In this document: piece after piece, positions 8,462 through 18,128 of the stretch | Numbering within the stretch: the stretch's first letter is position 1 | Layout: each line of letters begins with the position of its first letter | NCBI RefSeq assembly: GCF_003625485.1 | Contig: NZ_RAIR01000008.1 | Span: 124,001 to 188,000, forward strand | Length of the DNA stretch: 64,000 nt | Direction: 5' to 3' | Source of the DNA: Butyrivibrio sp. CB08 | GTDB taxonomy: Bacteria > Bacillota > Clostridia > Lachnospirales > Lachnospiraceae | Made by a program: the position numbers and the translations under genes | Notes under the pieces: model-generated | The model's input: only the letters and a program-made list of their open reading frames with translations | Told to the model about the DNA's origin: nothing | The model's database searches: none

Positions 8462-10192
8462 TCAGGCGAATTGGGAATTATAAAGTTCACTATAAAAGCC
8501 CTTCTTATCAAGAAGCTCCTGGTGACTACCCTGTTCAAGAATATGTCCGTCCTTCATAACAAGGATAACGTCAGCTTCTCTAATGGTTGAGAGCCTGTGG
8601 GCAACGATAAAGCTGGTCCTGCCCTGCATCATCTTGTGGAAGGCCTTCTGGATCCTTATCTCAGTTCTTGTATCAATAGAGGACGTCGCTTCGTCCAGGA
8701 TGAGCATTGGCGGAACATGCAGCATCACTCTTGTGATACACAGAAGCTGCTTCTGTCCCTGGGAAAGATTACCGCCATTTTCCGTGATGACTGTGTTGTA
8801 GCCATCAGGAAGCCTTTTAATAAAACTGTGTGAATGAGCCGCCTTGGCCGCTTCAATTATCTCTTCGTCGGTAAAGCCCTCTCTTCCAAGGGTTATATTA
8901 TCTTTAATGGTGCCGCCTCGAAGCCATGTCTCCTGAAGCACCATTCCAAAGTTCTCTCTAAGATCCTTCCTCTTAAGAACCTTAATGTCATGGCCATCAA
9001 TACTGATAGATCCTGTATCAACGTCATAAAAGCGCATAAGAAGGTTGATAAGAGTGGTCTTACCTGAACCTGTTGGTCCAACAATGGCAACTCTCTGGCC
9101 CTTTTTGATATCAAGGTTAAGGTCCTCAATAAGGCTCCTGTCTTTATCATAGGAAAAGGAAACATCCTTAATGGCCACGTTGCCCTCAGCCGCAAAAGTC
9201 ATACTCTCATAGGAAGGGTCAGCGCTCTCAGCCTCTTCATCAATAAGCTCAAAGACTCTCTCTGCGCAGGCAAGAGCATTTTGAAGCTCAGTTATAACGC
9301 CGGATATCTCGTTAAAGGGCTTGGTATACTGATTGGCATAGCTAAGGAAAATGGCCAGGCCTCCTACAGTCATTCCGCCAGCCAGGCATGCAAATGAGCC
9401 AAACAGCGCAACTGCCGCATAAACAATGTTGTTGATAAACCTTGTTCCAGGGTTTGTCAGGGATGATATGAATGTGGCCTTAACTGATGTCTTCTCTAGT
9501 CTGTCATTTATATCATCAAACACATCAAGGTTCTCATCCTCATGGGCAAAAGCCTTGACCACGGAGAGGTTTCCTATCATCTCATCAACAAAAGCAGTCT
9601 GATCAGATCTGGCACTGCTCTGTTCTTTGAAAAGCGAAAAGCTCTTGGTAGCAATAAACCTTGCAAGGAAAAGAGATAGCGGAGTAAGTACTACCACAAC
9701 AATAGCAATAGTCCAGTTAAGGTAGAACATGAATACCAGGGTACCAGCAATTGTCACAACTCCGGTAAAGAGCTGGGTAAAGCCCATAAGAAGTCCATCT
9801 GCAAACAGATCAACATCTGCGATGATCCTTGATACGATCTCTCCCGTCTGCTTTCTGTCCAGATAAGAAAGCGGCAGAACCTGCATCCTGTTAAAGGCAT
9901 CTCTTCTAACGTCTCTTACCACGTTGAAGGTTATCTTGTTGTTTATCCAGTTCATATTCCACTGGGCAAAAGAAATAACGGCAACTGAGATAACTATCTT
10001 AAGAATGATCCCAGTAACCTTCCCAAAATCTACCGCTCCTTTTCCAACAATGCAGTCAATGGCATTACCGGCAAGGATAGGCACATAGAGGGACAAAACA
10101 GCTGTCACTATAGCAAGAGCCATGGAGCAGAAAATAAGTGTATGGTATTTAGCAGCATAACGAAGGACTTTTTTAAGGGTCTTTTTTTTCAT
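8462..10192 (-). CDS. ABC exporter half-transporter, consensus-site subunit
   Basis: 576 residues: an N-terminal six-helix membrane domain (to about residue 310) and a C-terminal nucleotide-binding domain. The latter has Walker A GPTGSGKTT, signature LSQGQ, Walker B with catalytic glutamate (LILDEATSS) and H-loop VAHRLS. All catalytic residues of this half are canonical apart from Q in the signature. It overlaps the partner gene (10189-11913) by 4 bases. That partner lacks the catalytic Glu and the switch His, so the pair is a heterodimeric exporter of the TM287/288, BmrCD or LmrCD type. It likely expels drugs, lipids or peptides from the membrane. Its start context CGGTATGAAAAAA is complementary to the linker of the small RNA at 57961. 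Confidence 0.94.
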   Translation of the reverse strand: MKKKTLKKVLRYAAKYHTLIFCSMALAIVTAVLSLYVPILAGNAIDCIVGKGAVDFGKVTGIILKIVISVAVISFAQWNMNWINNKITFNVVRDVRRDAFNRMQVLPLSYLDRKQTGEIVSRIIADVDLFADGLLMGFTQLFTGVVTIAGTLVFMFYLNWTIAIVVVVLTPLSLFLARFIATKSFSLFKEQSSARSDQTAFVDEMIGNLSVVKAFAHEDENLDVFDDINDRLEKTSVKATFISSLTNPGTRFINNIVYAAVALFGSFACLAGGMTVGGLAIFLSYANQYTKPFNEISGVITELQNALACAERVFELIDEEAESADPSYESMTFAAEGNVAIKDVSFSYDKDRSLIEDLNLDIKKGQRVAIVGPTGSGKTTLINLLMRFYDVDTGSISIDGHDIKVLKRKDLRENFGMVLQETWLRGGTIKDNITLGREGFTDEEIIEAAKAAHSHSFIKRLPDGYNTVITENGGNLSQGQKQLLCITRVMLHVPPMLILDEATSSIDTRTEIRIQKAFHKMMQGRTSFIVAHRLSTIREADVILVMKDGHILEQGSHQELLDKKGFYSELYNSQFA

Positions 10193-11913
10193 ACCGCACC
10201 CTCCTTCTTATACTGAGAATCATAAATTTCTTTATAGGTATCGCATTTAACAAGCAGCTCATCACTTGTGCCAATTCCAACCACTTTGCCATCATCAAGG
10301 ACAATTATCCTGTCGCAGTTAAGTACAGATGACGCCCTCTGGGACACAATAAAGGTTGTGGGAGGATTGTCCATAGCCGCAATGGCATCCCTTAGCTTTT
10401 TATCAGTAAGGTAATCAAGAGCAGATGCGCTGTCATCAAGAATTAGTATCTCTGGCTTTCGAACCAGTGCCCTTGCTATGGTAAGTCTTTGCTTCTGACC
10501 TCCGGAGAAGTTTTTACCGCCCTGGGATACGACATCGTCAAGACCCTTTGGCCTTCCATCGACGATCTCTTTTGCCTGAGCTATAGAAAGCGCTTCGCAA
10601 ATCTCTTCATCAGTGGCGTCGTTCTTGCCCCATCTGATATTGTCTCTTATGGTCCCATGGAAAAGAACTGCCTTCTGAGGCACGATTCCTATCCTCTCTC
10701 TTAAGGCATCAAGACGATACTCTTTGACGTTTTTGCCATCGATTGTAACTGAGCCTTCCCTGACATCATAAAATCTTGGGATAAGATTAATGAGGGTACT
10801 CTTACCACTACCAGTACCTCCAATAACTCCAATCCTCTCGCCGCGCTTAATGGAAATATCCAGTCCTTCCAGAGAATCCTCAGCATCTCCCTGATATCTC
10901 ATAGAAGCATTACTAAATACGATATGTTCATCTGTCTTATTAAACTCTGTGACTGTTCCATCTTCCATGGATGTCTTAAGCTCAAGCATCTCCTGTACTC
11001 TGTTTCCGGAGGCAATGGCCTTGGTCACAGTAAGGATGAGGTTAGCAAACTTAATTAGCTCAACAAGTATCTGGGACATGTAATTATAAAGAGCTACAAC
11101 CTGTCCCTGTGTTAAAGAGCCGCTGTTAACTAAAATAGCTCCCCTGTAGATAAGATAAGCAACTGCAAGATTCAATATAGCATAAGTTACAGGATTCATG
11201 AGAGCTGTAACGCTGCCTACAAAGATCTGTAAGTTTTTAAGGCTCTCGTTCCTACTTCCAAACTTATCCTTCTCCTCCTGCTCATGGGAAAAGGCTCTGA
11301 TAACTCTTACACCTGTATGATTCTCTCTTGTAAGGGATAATAGACCATCAAGACCAGCCTGGATGGCTCCATACCTTGGAATGCTCCATCTCATGATAAA
11401 TCCCACAACAAGAGATAACAGTATTATTGTTACCAGGAAAATTAAAGCCTGCCTGGCATTAATCGTAAATGCCATGACCATGGCACCAAGAACAACAAAA
11501 GGCGAACGAAGAAGAAGCCTTATAGTAAGGTTTACTCCCTGCTGAACCTGATTGATGTCAGAAGTCATCCTGGTTATCATGGCTGAAGTGCCAATGCGGT
11601 CAATATCTGTATAGGATAGCTTCTGGATATTGTCAAAAAGAGCTCTCTTTACCTTCTTGGCAAATCCTGCAGCAGCCTTGGCAGCAAAGAACTGTGCCGT
11701 AACAGCTGAAGCAAATCCAACAAAGCAAAGAAGTATAAGCACAAGACACATCATGATGATGTGGTGCTTATCTCCTCCAGCGATTCCCTTATCTATCATT
11801 GAAGCAATAACAAGGGGAACCAGGAGTTCAAATGAAGCTTCCAGTAGCTTAAAAAGAGGACCAAGGATGGTCTCTTTCTTATAATCTTTTAAATAAACCA
11901 GTAGTTTTCTCAT
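10189..11913 (-). CDS. ABC exporter half-transporter, degenerate-site subunit
   Basis: 574 residues, six-helix membrane domain plus nucleotide-binding domain. Walker A (GGTGSGKST) and signature FSGGQ are intact. The Walker B region reads LILDDSAS, so the catalytic Glu is Asp, and the H-loop reads IVSQRAS, so the switch His is Gln. These are the typical substitutions of the non-catalytic half of heterodimeric ABC exporters. It is transcribed first, 14 bases after the rRNA methyltransferase gene, and its stop overlaps the start of the partner by 4 bases. Substrate not predictable. Confidence 0.94.
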   Translation of the reverse strand: MRKLLVYLKDYKKETILGPLFKLLEASFELLVPLVIASMIDKGIAGGDKHHIIMMCLVLILLCFVGFASAVTAQFFAAKAAAGFAKKVKRALFDNIQKLSYTDIDRIGTSAMITRMTSDINQVQQGVNLTIRLLLRSPFVVLGAMVMAFTINARQALIFLVTIILLSLVVGFIMRWSIPRYGAIQAGLDGLLSLTRENHTGVRVIRAFSHEQEEKDKFGSRNESLKNLQIFVGSVTALMNPVTYAILNLAVAYLIYRGAILVNSGSLTQGQVVALYNYMSQILVELIKFANLILTVTKAIASGNRVQEMLELKTSMEDGTVTEFNKTDEHIVFSNASMRYQGDAEDSLEGLDISIKRGERIGVIGGTGSGKSTLINLIPRFYDVREGSVTIDGKNVKEYRLDALRERIGIVPQKAVLFHGTIRDNIRWGKNDATDEEICEALSIAQAKEIVDGRPKGLDDVVSQGGKNFSGGQKQRLTIARALVRKPEILILDDSASALDYLTDKKLRDAIAAMDNPPTTFIVSQRASSVLNCDRIIVLDDGKVVGIGTSDELLVKCDTYKEIYDSQYKKEGAV

Positions 11914-11927
11914 GTCTTACCTTAAAT

Positions 11928-13394
11928 CTAGTAGTTGATCCTAAGTCCCTTGGGATAGTGATTTTTAAGCATTCCGCCTGCAAGCTTGGCCCATCCTATG
12001 CTGTAGCCATCGGTGGTTATTAGGCACCACCCTTTTTTAACTTTAAGATCTGCGGCTGTTCCTTCAGATGACAAGCGGATAGTCTGACCATTTAAGTACT
12101 GTCTGATATCCTGAGAGTCTGAAGGAATGTCATAAGACAGAATGGTTTCTTCTGAAGATATTGTAAGCGCCAGTGCATGTGAAGGCTCAAACCTTCCCTT
12201 CTTAACTTCTCCAAGATGAAGTCCTGGCCTTAAAACCTTAAGTCCGTTTGGAGATGGCATATCCTCTGGAGCAAGATAGAGCTGATCTCCAAAGGCAAGA
12301 TAGTCTCCTTCTATGTCAAGGCTTCCGTTTTTGAAAGCCTCTTTTGCAAAATCAAGAAATGGAGTGACCATATCCTTTTTGGCACGGATAAATCTGCCGC
12401 CGGGGACATACTTTTTAAGGCCTTCCCTGTCTGCGGCGCCGTCACGATTCATGACACAAAGGAAATGTCCTTCACCCTTAACCTTATGTGGCCAAAGTCT
12501 TACAGTTTTCTTAAGGCAAGCTTCTGCTCCTTCTCCTGCCCACTCAGGTCTTCCCTGATCCATTCCTCCAACCAGAGTAACCTCTTCAATATGGAAATCC
12601 TCATGTGAGCTTATGAACTGACTTATAGTCTTCTCATTTTCTTCTGGAGAGAAGGTACAGGTTGAATAAACAAGTCTTCCCCCAGGAAGGAGCATCCTGG
12701 CTGCGTTATCCAGGATCTCTTTTTGCCTCTCTGCACAAAGAAGGACATTGTCAGGACTCCACTCAGAAAGAGCTATCTCGTTTTTCCTGAACATACCCTC
12801 GCCAGAGCATGGCGCATCCACTAGGATCTTATCAAAGTAGCCTTCAAACACTTCTGCCAGCTTACCTGAATCCTCAGATACTACCATGGCATTTCTAATG
12901 CCCATTCTCTCTATGTTAAGTGACAGGATCTTGGATCTTTCCCTGTTTATCTCATTTGTTACTAAAAGCCCTTCACCCCTTAATGCGTCTGCTATCTGGG
13001 TAGACTTGCCACCAGGAGCTGCACATAGGTCAAGAATACGCTCGCCGGGCTTGGGGTCAAGGAAATGAACCGGAGCCATGGCACTTGGTTCCTGGATGTA
13101 ATACAGTCCAGCCTCATGGTATGGGTGTTTGCCAGGAGCTACGTCTTCGCTGTAGTAATAGCCCTTTGGCTCCCAGGGAACTATTCCCAGGAAGAAATCA
13201 CTTTTTTTCTTGCCTTCAACAGTATTAGAAAGCCTATCAAGAAGAGCCTCGTTATCAGCACACTTAATACTGCTGATCCTCAGGGCGTGATATCTTTCTT
13301 CCTCAGTATCAAAAGCCTTAATAAAGGCATCATATTCATCTTTTGAAAAGAGAGTCTGCATTCTCTCTAAAAACTCTTTTGGTAAATTGCTCAT
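11928..13394 (-). CDS. rsmF: RsmF-type 16S rRNA/tRNA m5C methyltransferase (NOL1/NOP2/Sun family)
   Basis: About 488 residues from the ATG at 13394, which has AAGGAA eleven bases upstream. The frame is open to 13559, but that extension crosses the RNase Y terminator. The Rossmann SAM-binding motif LDLCAAPGGKSTQIA, motif IV VDAPCSGEGMFRKN and motif VI YSTCTFSPEEN supply the two cysteines of m5C methyltransferases. The C-terminal ~170 residues match the RsmF-B/PUA-like extension of YebU/RsmF proteins. It methylates cytosine C5 in RNA, probably 16S rRNA. It leads the operon with the ABC exporter pair. Confidence 0.9.
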   Translation of the reverse strand: MSNLPKEFLERMQTLFSKDEYDAFIKAFDTEEERYHALRISSIKCADNEALLDRLSNTVEGKKKSDFFLGIVPWEPKGYYYSEDVAPGKHPYHEAGLYYIQEPSAMAPVHFLDPKPGERILDLCAAPGGKSTQIADALRGEGLLVTNEINRERSKILSLNIERMGIRNAMVVSEDSGKLAEVFEGYFDKILVDAPCSGEGMFRKNEIALSEWSPDNVLLCAERQKEILDNAARMLLPGGRLVYSTCTFSPEENEKTISQFISSHEDFHIEEVTLVGGMDQGRPEWAGEGAEACLKKTVRLWPHKVKGEGHFLCVMNRDGAADREGLKKYVPGGRFIRAKKDMVTPFLDFAKEAFKNGSLDIEGDYLAFGDQLYLAPEDMPSPNGLKVLRPGLHLGEVKKGRFEPSHALALTISSEETILSYDIPSDSQDIRQYLNGQTIRLSSEGTAADLKVKKGWCLITTDGYSIGWAKLAGGMLKNHYPKGLRINY

Positions 13395-13415
13395 ATCAAA
13401 TTCCTTATTTCGACC

Positions 13416-13443
13416 AAAAAAGGCTGACCTTGCGGCCAGCCTT
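13416..13443 (-). terminator. intrinsic terminator of the RNase Y gene
   Basis: Minus strand AAGGCTGGCC-gcaa-GGTCAGCCTT followed by TTTTTT. It lies 25 bases after the rny stop and just before the rsmF start. Confidence 0.85.
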
Positions 13444-13467
13444 TTAATGATTCGAAAATAGCGATAA

Positions 13468-15015
13468 TTACTTGGCGTAATCAGTAGCTCTTGACTCTCT
13501 GATGATATTGACCTTGATCTGTCCGGGATATTCCATCTCGTCCTCGATCTTCTTGGCAATATCGCGTGCCATAATTACCATATCCTCATCTGTAACCTGC
13601 TCAGGAACAACCATTACTCTGACTTCTCTACCAGCCTGAATAGCAAATGAGTGATCAACACCCTTAAAGCTATTTGTGATGTCCTCGAGTTCTTTTAATC
13701 TTGATGTGTAAGTTTCAAGTGTCTCTCTTCTAGCACCAGGTCTTGCTGATGAAATTGTATCAGCAGCCTGTACAAGAACTGCTATAAGTGACTGTGGCTC
13801 TACGTCACCGTGATGAGCCTCAACTGCGTTAATAACTACCTGTGATTCCTTGTACTTCCTACAGATATCTACACCAAGCTGAATGTGTGAGCCCTCAAGC
13901 TCGTGGTCAACAGCCTTACCGATATCATGGAGGAGACCAGCTCTCTTAGCTACTCTTACGTCAAGTCCAAGTTCTGATGCCATAAGTCCGCACAGCTGTG
14001 CAACTTCTACAGAATGCTTAAGGACGTTCTGTCCATAGCTTGTTCTGAACATCATACGACCAAGGATCTTGGTAACTTCAGGATGAAGACCATGAACACC
14101 AGCCTCAATAGCAGCGTTCTCACCTTCCTCCTTAATCTTGGCAGCTACTTCCTTCTGTGCCTTCTCAACCATCTCCTCAATCCTTGCAGGATGGATACGT
14201 CCGTCAACGATAAGCTTCTCAAGAGCTATACGGGCAACCTCTCTGCGGATTGGATCGAATCCGGAAATAACTACAGCCTCAGGTGTGTCATCAATGATAA
14301 GGTCTACACCTGTCATTGTCTCAAGGGTCCTAATGTTACGACCTTCTCTACCAATGATACGACCCTTCATCTCATCATTGGGGAGCTGAACAACAGATAT
14401 GGTAGTCTCAGAAACATGATCTGCTGCACAACGCTGAATAGCGCCGACAACGATTTCCTTGGCTCTCTTATCTGCTTCTTCCTTTGCCTCAGCTTCCATG
14501 TTCTTGATCATGATAGCTGATTCATGCTTCACATCATCTTCTACGATCTTTAAAAGATACTCTTTAGCCTGCTCGGAGGTTAAGCCAGAGATTTTTTCCA
14601 GTTCCTGTAGCCTCTGTTCGTTTAACTTCGCAACCTCTTCAGTCTTCTTGTTTAAGTTCTCCTCGCGGGCACTTAAACTCTGCTCTCTTCTCTCGATCGC
14701 TTCGGATCTCTTCTCGACGTTTTCCTCTTTCTGCTGAATGCGTCTCTCTGCACGCTGGATCTCATTTCTGCGATCCTTGACTTCTTTTTCAAGATCATTA
14801 CGTGTCTTGAGTGACTCTTCCTTAACTTCCAAAAGTTTCTCACGCTTTGTATCTTCAGCAGTCTTGAGTGCCTCGTCAATAATCTTTCTTGCCCTCTCCT
14901 CAGCACTACCGATCTTACCATCTGCAACCTTCTTATGATAGTTAGATGCTAAAATCCAGGTAATGAGAGCTGTGATGACAAGAGTTGCTACTACTGCAAT
15001 AATAACAGTGGTCAT
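13468..15015 (-). CDS. rny: ribonuclease Y
   Basis: 515 residues, the usual length. An N-terminal membrane anchor ([19 protein letters not shown]) is followed by a long charged coiled coil to about residue 190, a KH RNA-binding domain with [15 protein letters not shown], and an HD domain with [12 protein letters not shown]. This is the membrane-bound endoribonuclease that initiates mRNA decay in Gram-positive bacteria and scaffolds the degradosome. GGAGG precedes the ATG. It has its own promoter-like sequence in the gap after recX and a strong terminator downstream, so it is probably monocistronic here. Confidence 0.97.
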   Translation of the reverse strand: MTTVIIAVVATLVITALITWILASNYHKKVADGKIGSAEERARKIIDEALKTAEDTKREKLLEVKEESLKTRNDLEKEVKDRRNEIQRAERRIQQKEENVEKRSEAIERREQSLSAREENLNKKTEEVAKLNEQRLQELEKISGLTSEQAKEYLLKIVEDDVKHESAIMIKNMEAEAKEEADKRAKEIVVGAIQRCAADHVSETTISVVQLPNDEMKGRIIGREGRNIRTLETMTGVDLIIDDTPEAVVISGFDPIRREVARIALEKLIVDGRIHPARIEEMVEKAQKEVAAKIKEEGENAAIEAGVHGLHPEVTKILGRMMFRTSYGQNVLKHSVEVAQLCGLMASELGLDVRVAKRAGLLHDIGKAVDHELEGSHIQLGVDICRKYKESQVVINAVEAHHGDVEPQSLIAVLVQAADTISSARPGARRETLETYTSRLKELEDITNSFKGVDHSFAIQAGREVRVMVVPEQVTDEDMVIMARDIAKKIEDEMEYPGQIKVNIIRESRATDYAK

Positions 15016-15109
15016 TACAGGAGCACCTCCTTATTCAATTTTCATTGTACAATATTTTGTATAGTTAGCTTGAAATAAGCGCACTAATATACAAGTTTAC
15101 AACATATAA

Positions 15110-15138
15110 ATTTTACCTTTTATAATAAATTGTGTCAA
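15110..15138 (-). promoter_or_regulatory. predicted sigma-A promoter of rny
   Basis: Minus strand TTGACA (15138-15133), 17-base spacer, TAAAAT (15115-15110). Perfect -35 and 5/6 -10, placed between the recX stop and the rny start. Confidence 0.7.
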
Positions 15139-15144
15139 TGGTAA

Positions 15145-15771
15145 TTAGGCTTCATCATAACAATCCATAGCCTTTCTGATTGTAGACATCTGAAAACCTC
15201 TTCGCACTAGAAATGCCATGATCTTTTGTTTTTCCTTAAAATCCGTGGTATCAGGGTCATAGTGTTTCTTATCAAGAAGAGCCCTCACCTGCTCAAGCTC
15301 TACGTCGCCACTTTCCTCAGAATACAGCTCTTCCATAATAGGCAAAAGATCTTCCTTGCTGATACCCTTTTTCATAAGATCCTGAATAATACGGTTTTTG
15401 GACCTGGTGGACATGTGATAAGTAATATAGTCCCTTGCGTATCTGTCATCATCAAGGTACTTGTACATCTTGACGTATCCGATAGCATCATCAATAATAT
15501 CTGGCGCATACAGCCCTTCCGCAAGCTTGTCACGAAGCTGCTTAACTGTATAGTCCTTCTTTTGCAGGAGGTTCATGGCACGAAGCTTGCATCTCTTATA
15601 TAAAACTCCCTCCACTATCTCTTTATAAGTGGCATCGCTTATTTGAGCTCCTGTCTTTATCCCAAAGTCTTTGAGCTCCCCTTTATACAAAACAAAGGCA
15701 AACTCCCCATCAATAAATATCTTATTTCTCTTTTTATCAAGTTCTACTATATCCGTAATAGTCACTTGCAA
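15145..15771 (-). CDS. recX: regulatory protein RecX
   Basis: 208 residues, alpha-helical. It has the repeated RecX three-helix modules, for example LLQKKDYTVKQLRDKLAEGLYAPDIIDDAIGYVKMYKYLDDDRYARDYI. RecX binds RecA filaments and modulates their activity. It lies directly downstream of recA in the same direction, and a hairpin in the 68-base gap probably terminates most recA transcripts and lowers recX expression. ATG with weak upstream purines. Confidence 0.92.
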   Translation of the reverse strand: MQVTITDIVELDKKRNKIFIDGEFAFVLYKGELKDFGIKTGAQISDATYKEIVEGVLYKRCKLRAMNLLQKKDYTVKQLRDKLAEGLYAPDIIDDAIGYVKMYKYLDDDRYARDYITYHMSTRSKNRIIQDLMKKGISKEDLLPIMEELYSEESGDVELEQVRALLDKKHYDPDTTDFKEKQKIMAFLVRRGFQMSTIRKAMDCYDEA

Positions 15772-15787
15772 TCTCCTAATGCCTTTT

Positions 15788-15822
15788 TAAATAACCCCCG
15801 AAAGGCAGTGCCTTACGGGGGT
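15788..15822 (-). terminator. hairpin terminator/attenuator between recA and recX
   Basis: Nested inverted repeat: outer ACCCCCG/CGGGGGT, inner AAGGC/GCCTT. On the minus strand it is followed by TTATTTAAAAAGG, a weak U-tract, which allows read-through into recX. Confidence 0.7.
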
Positions 15823-15839
15823 ATTAGCCGAGTACTTAA

Positions 15840-16910
15840 TTATTCTGCTTTGGAAGCCTTAGTCTTTTTAGCTGTTTCCTTGGGCTCCTCAGCCTTTGGA
15901 ACTGCAGCGCCATCAGTCTGAAGGCCAAAGTGAGCTCTTACCTTAGCATTGATCTCGTCAAAGACAGCTGGGTTATTCTCAAGGTAAAGCTTGGCGTTCT
16001 CACGTCCCTGTCCAATCTTCTCACCTTCGTACTGATACCATGCACCACTCTTGTTGACGATATCAACACTTGCAGCAAGGTCGAGAACATCACCTGTCAT
16101 TGAGATGCCCTTACCAAACATGATATCGAACTCAGCCTCCTTGAATGGAGGAGCAATCTTGTTCTTAACAACCTTAACTCTTGTTCTGTTACCGATGTTC
16201 TCGCCGTTCTGCTTGATAGCCTCAATACGACGTACATCCATACGAACTGATGAGTAGAACTTAAGAGCACGTCCACCAGTTGTTGTCTCAGGATTACCAA
16301 ACATAACACCAACCTTCTCACGAAGCTGGTTGATAAATACTACTGTACAGTTTGACTTGCTGATAACAGCTGTAAGCTTACGAAGTGCCTGTGACATAAG
16401 TCTTGCCTGAAGACCCACGTGTGAATCACCCATATCTCCATCGATCTCAGCCTTAGGAACAAGGGCTGCTACAGAGTCAACTACTACGATATCAATAGCT
16501 CCTGAACGAACCATGGTCTCTGTGATCTCAAGAGCCTGCTCACCAGAGTCTGGCTGTGAGATATAGAGATTGTCGATATCTACTCCGATATTCTTAGCAT
16601 ATACAGGGTCAAGAGCATGCTCAGCGTCGATGAAGCCTGCAATTCCGCCTCTCTTTTGAACTTCAGCGATCATGTGAAGTGTAACTGTTGTCTTACCACT
16701 GGACTCAGGTCCATAGATCTCAACGATTCTGCCCTTAGGAATTCCACCAAGGCCAAGTGCGATATCAAGGCTAAGTGAACCTGTAGGGATTGTCTCGATG
16801 TTCATAGTATCAGATGAATCACCAAGCTTCATAACAGCGCCCTTACCAAACTGTTTCTCAATCTGACCAAGTGCTGCTTCTAATGCTTTCTGTTTATCTT
16901 CTCTTTCCAT
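15840..16910 (-). CDS. recA: recombinase RecA
   Basis: 356 residues from the ATG at 16910, with GGAGATAGGT upstream. The open frame runs on to 17069, but those extra residues cross the promoter and LexA boxes. Walker A GPESSGKT is at residues 67-74, and the MAW loop and the L1/L2 DNA-binding loops are intact. The C-terminal tail is lysine/alanine-rich ([18 protein letters not shown]). It catalyses strand exchange and stimulates LexA self-cleavage. Two SOS boxes lie upstream, one of them between -35 and -10, so the gene is damage-inducible. Confidence 0.98.
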   Translation of the reverse strand: MEREDKQKALEAALGQIEKQFGKGAVMKLGDSSDTMNIETIPTGSLSLDIALGLGGIPKGRIVEIYGPESSGKTTVTLHMIAEVQKRGGIAGFIDAEHALDPVYAKNIGVDIDNLYISQPDSGEQALEITETMVRSGAIDIVVVDSVAALVPKAEIDGDMGDSHVGLQARLMSQALRKLTAVISKSNCTVVFINQLREKVGVMFGNPETTTGGRALKFYSSVRMDVRRIEAIKQNGENIGNRTRVKVVKNKIAPPFKEAEFDIMFGKGISMTGDVLDLAASVDIVNKSGAWYQYEGEKIGQGRENAKLYLENNPAVFDEINAKVRAHFGLQTDGAAVPKAEEPKETAKKTKASKAE

Positions 16911-16926
16911 ACCTATCTCCTTTTTA

Positions 16927-16938
16927 GAACATCCGTTC
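16927..16938 (-). promoter_or_regulatory. LexA (SOS) box, recA-proximal
   Basis: GAACATCCGTTC fits the Gram-positive GAAC-N4-GTTC core exactly. It lies 16 bases upstream of the recA ATG. Confidence 0.8.
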
Positions 16939-16952
16939 GTTGTGATAATTAT

Positions 16953-16982
16953 AATATAAAACAGATGTTCGATTGTGTCAAC
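16953..16982 (-). promoter_or_regulatory. recA promoter with embedded LexA box
   Basis: Minus strand TTGACA (16982-16977), 18-base spacer, TATATT (16958-16953). The spacer contains GAACATCTGTTT, a near-consensus SOS box at 16971-16960. Repressor bound there would occlude RNA polymerase. A second box lies about 30 bases downstream. Confidence 0.8.
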
Positions 16983-17068
16983 TTTTTTGTAAATATTTTT
17001 TTGATAATAAAAAAATGTGAAATTCCGGCAGAAACGCCAGACGCATGTAATTCCCCTATAAATACACA

Positions 17069-17099
17069 CAAGTCACCACTTAGACAAAGTGGCGACTTG
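17069..17099 (-). terminator. hairpin downstream of the J-domain gene
   Basis: CAAGTCACCACTT-agaca-AAGTGGCGACTTG, a 13-bp stem with one mismatch, 37 bases after the stop at 17136. No strong U-tract follows on either strand, so terminator function is uncertain. Confidence 0.45.
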
Positions 17100-17135
17100 G
17101 TCATAATAGCATAGTTAATATTTGATGTCAAAACA

Positions 17136-17672
17136 TCATGCCTTCATGCTGACGTCATACTGTCTGCAAAGTGCACTGTACTCCTGATTGATGAGCTGCA
17201 CCATATAAGCATCTCCGCTTACATTGTCAGGATGGAACATCTTCATGAGGTCCTTGTATCTCTTTTTCAAAGTAAGCGCACTGTTGACACCTCTAAAGAG
17301 CATATCAAGAGCGTCATACTCATCTTCTCTCTGGAAGGACTTCTCTCTCTCAAGTCTGATGAACTCAGTCTCGAGTTTCTTCTTGTCAGCGTTGAGCTGC
17401 TCGAAGCCATTGTTGAGGATCTTAAGCCTCTGATCGAAGAGCGCTTTGTCGTTGTTGAGCTTTTTAACAGCGTTCTCAATCTTCTTGTCATAAGCGTCCG
17501 TTTTCTCTTTGAAAGCTACCTCATCCTTCTCAAGACGGGCATATCTCTCAGAGAGGGCACTCTCCTGATTCTCCAGGCGAACACTCTCCTTAAACAGCCA
17601 GATACGAAGCTCCGCGAGATCATCCTCTGTACCATTTAAGATAATTTCTTCTAAATTTCTTTTTTCTTCCAT
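17136..17672 (-). CDS. coiled-coil protein with C-terminal J domain
   Basis: 178 residues. Residues ~30-115 are a continuous charged coiled coil (LEKDEVAFKEKTDAYDKKIENAVKKL...). The last ~60 residues contain a J-domain-like helical pair with the invariant HPD tripeptide (KRYKDLMKMFHPDNVSGD), placed at the C-terminus rather than the usual N-terminus. A J domain stimulates Hsp70 (DnaK) ATPase; the coiled coil would provide the client or partner. It follows the gerW-like gene by 30 bases. The specific role is unknown. Confidence 0.8.
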   Translation of the reverse strand: MEEKRNLEEIILNGTEDDLAELRIWLFKESVRLENQESALSERYARLEKDEVAFKEKTDAYDKKIENAVKKLNNDKALFDQRLKILNNGFEQLNADKKKLETEFIRLEREKSFQREDEYDALDMLFRGVNSALTLKKRYKDLMKMFHPDNVSGDAYMVQLINQEYSALCRQYDVSMKA

Positions 17673-17702
17673 AAGGGTCCCCTCTACCTTACGGGCAAAA
17701 GC

Positions 17703-18101
17703 TTACTTCTCCTCGTTACCCTCCGGAAAAGCAATGTCAACTGCCACATCATCATCCACCATATCTTCTTTCTTGCTAGAGAAACGATTCATGATGTCGG
17801 GAACTAAATCAAGTACCTTAGTAACTGCATCCTGATTTTTGATGTTTACAAGCTTAGTTGAACCGTTTTTAATTACGAGTACAGCGCTTGGAGACATTTT
17901 TGCTCCAAATCCACCACACCCTCCATTCTTTTTATCGGCAAGAGTTGATCCTGCCCCAACCCCAAATGAAACATCTACAAGGGGAAGAATGATCGTATCG
18001 CCTACCTTAGTTGGCTCGCCAACTACTGTCTTAGTAGACATTATGGAATTCATTCCGCTAAGAAGTGATTCTACTACCCCGTTAAAATTATTGTCTGCCA
18101 T
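17703..18101 (-). CDS. gerW: GerW (YtfJ) family spore protein
   Basis: 132 residues with the YtfJ core: VVGEPTKVGDTIILPLVDVSFGVGAG, then the glycine-rich GGCGGFGAKMSPSAVLVI. In Bacillus subtilis YtfJ/GerW localises to the spore and is needed for germination with certain germinants. Homologues also occur in Clostridia with little sporulation. It lies 27 bases downstream of the DUF2953 gene, the same pairing as ytfI-ytfJ in Bacillus, which supports the assignment. Confidence 0.92.
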   Translation of the reverse strand: MADNNFNGVVESLLSGMNSIMSTKTVVGEPTKVGDTIILPLVDVSFGVGAGSTLADKKNGGCGGFGAKMSPSAVLVIKNGSTKLVNIKNQDAVTKVLDLVPDIMNRFSSKKEDMVDDDVAVDIAFPEGNEEK

Positions 18102-18128
18102 AACTCCCTCCCATATATAGAAACAAAA

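Noticed and set aside
15840..17069. Long recA frame starting at 17069
   Set aside because: The extension is unlike RecA, and it covers the promoter and both LexA boxes; the ATG at 16910 has a ribosome binding site.
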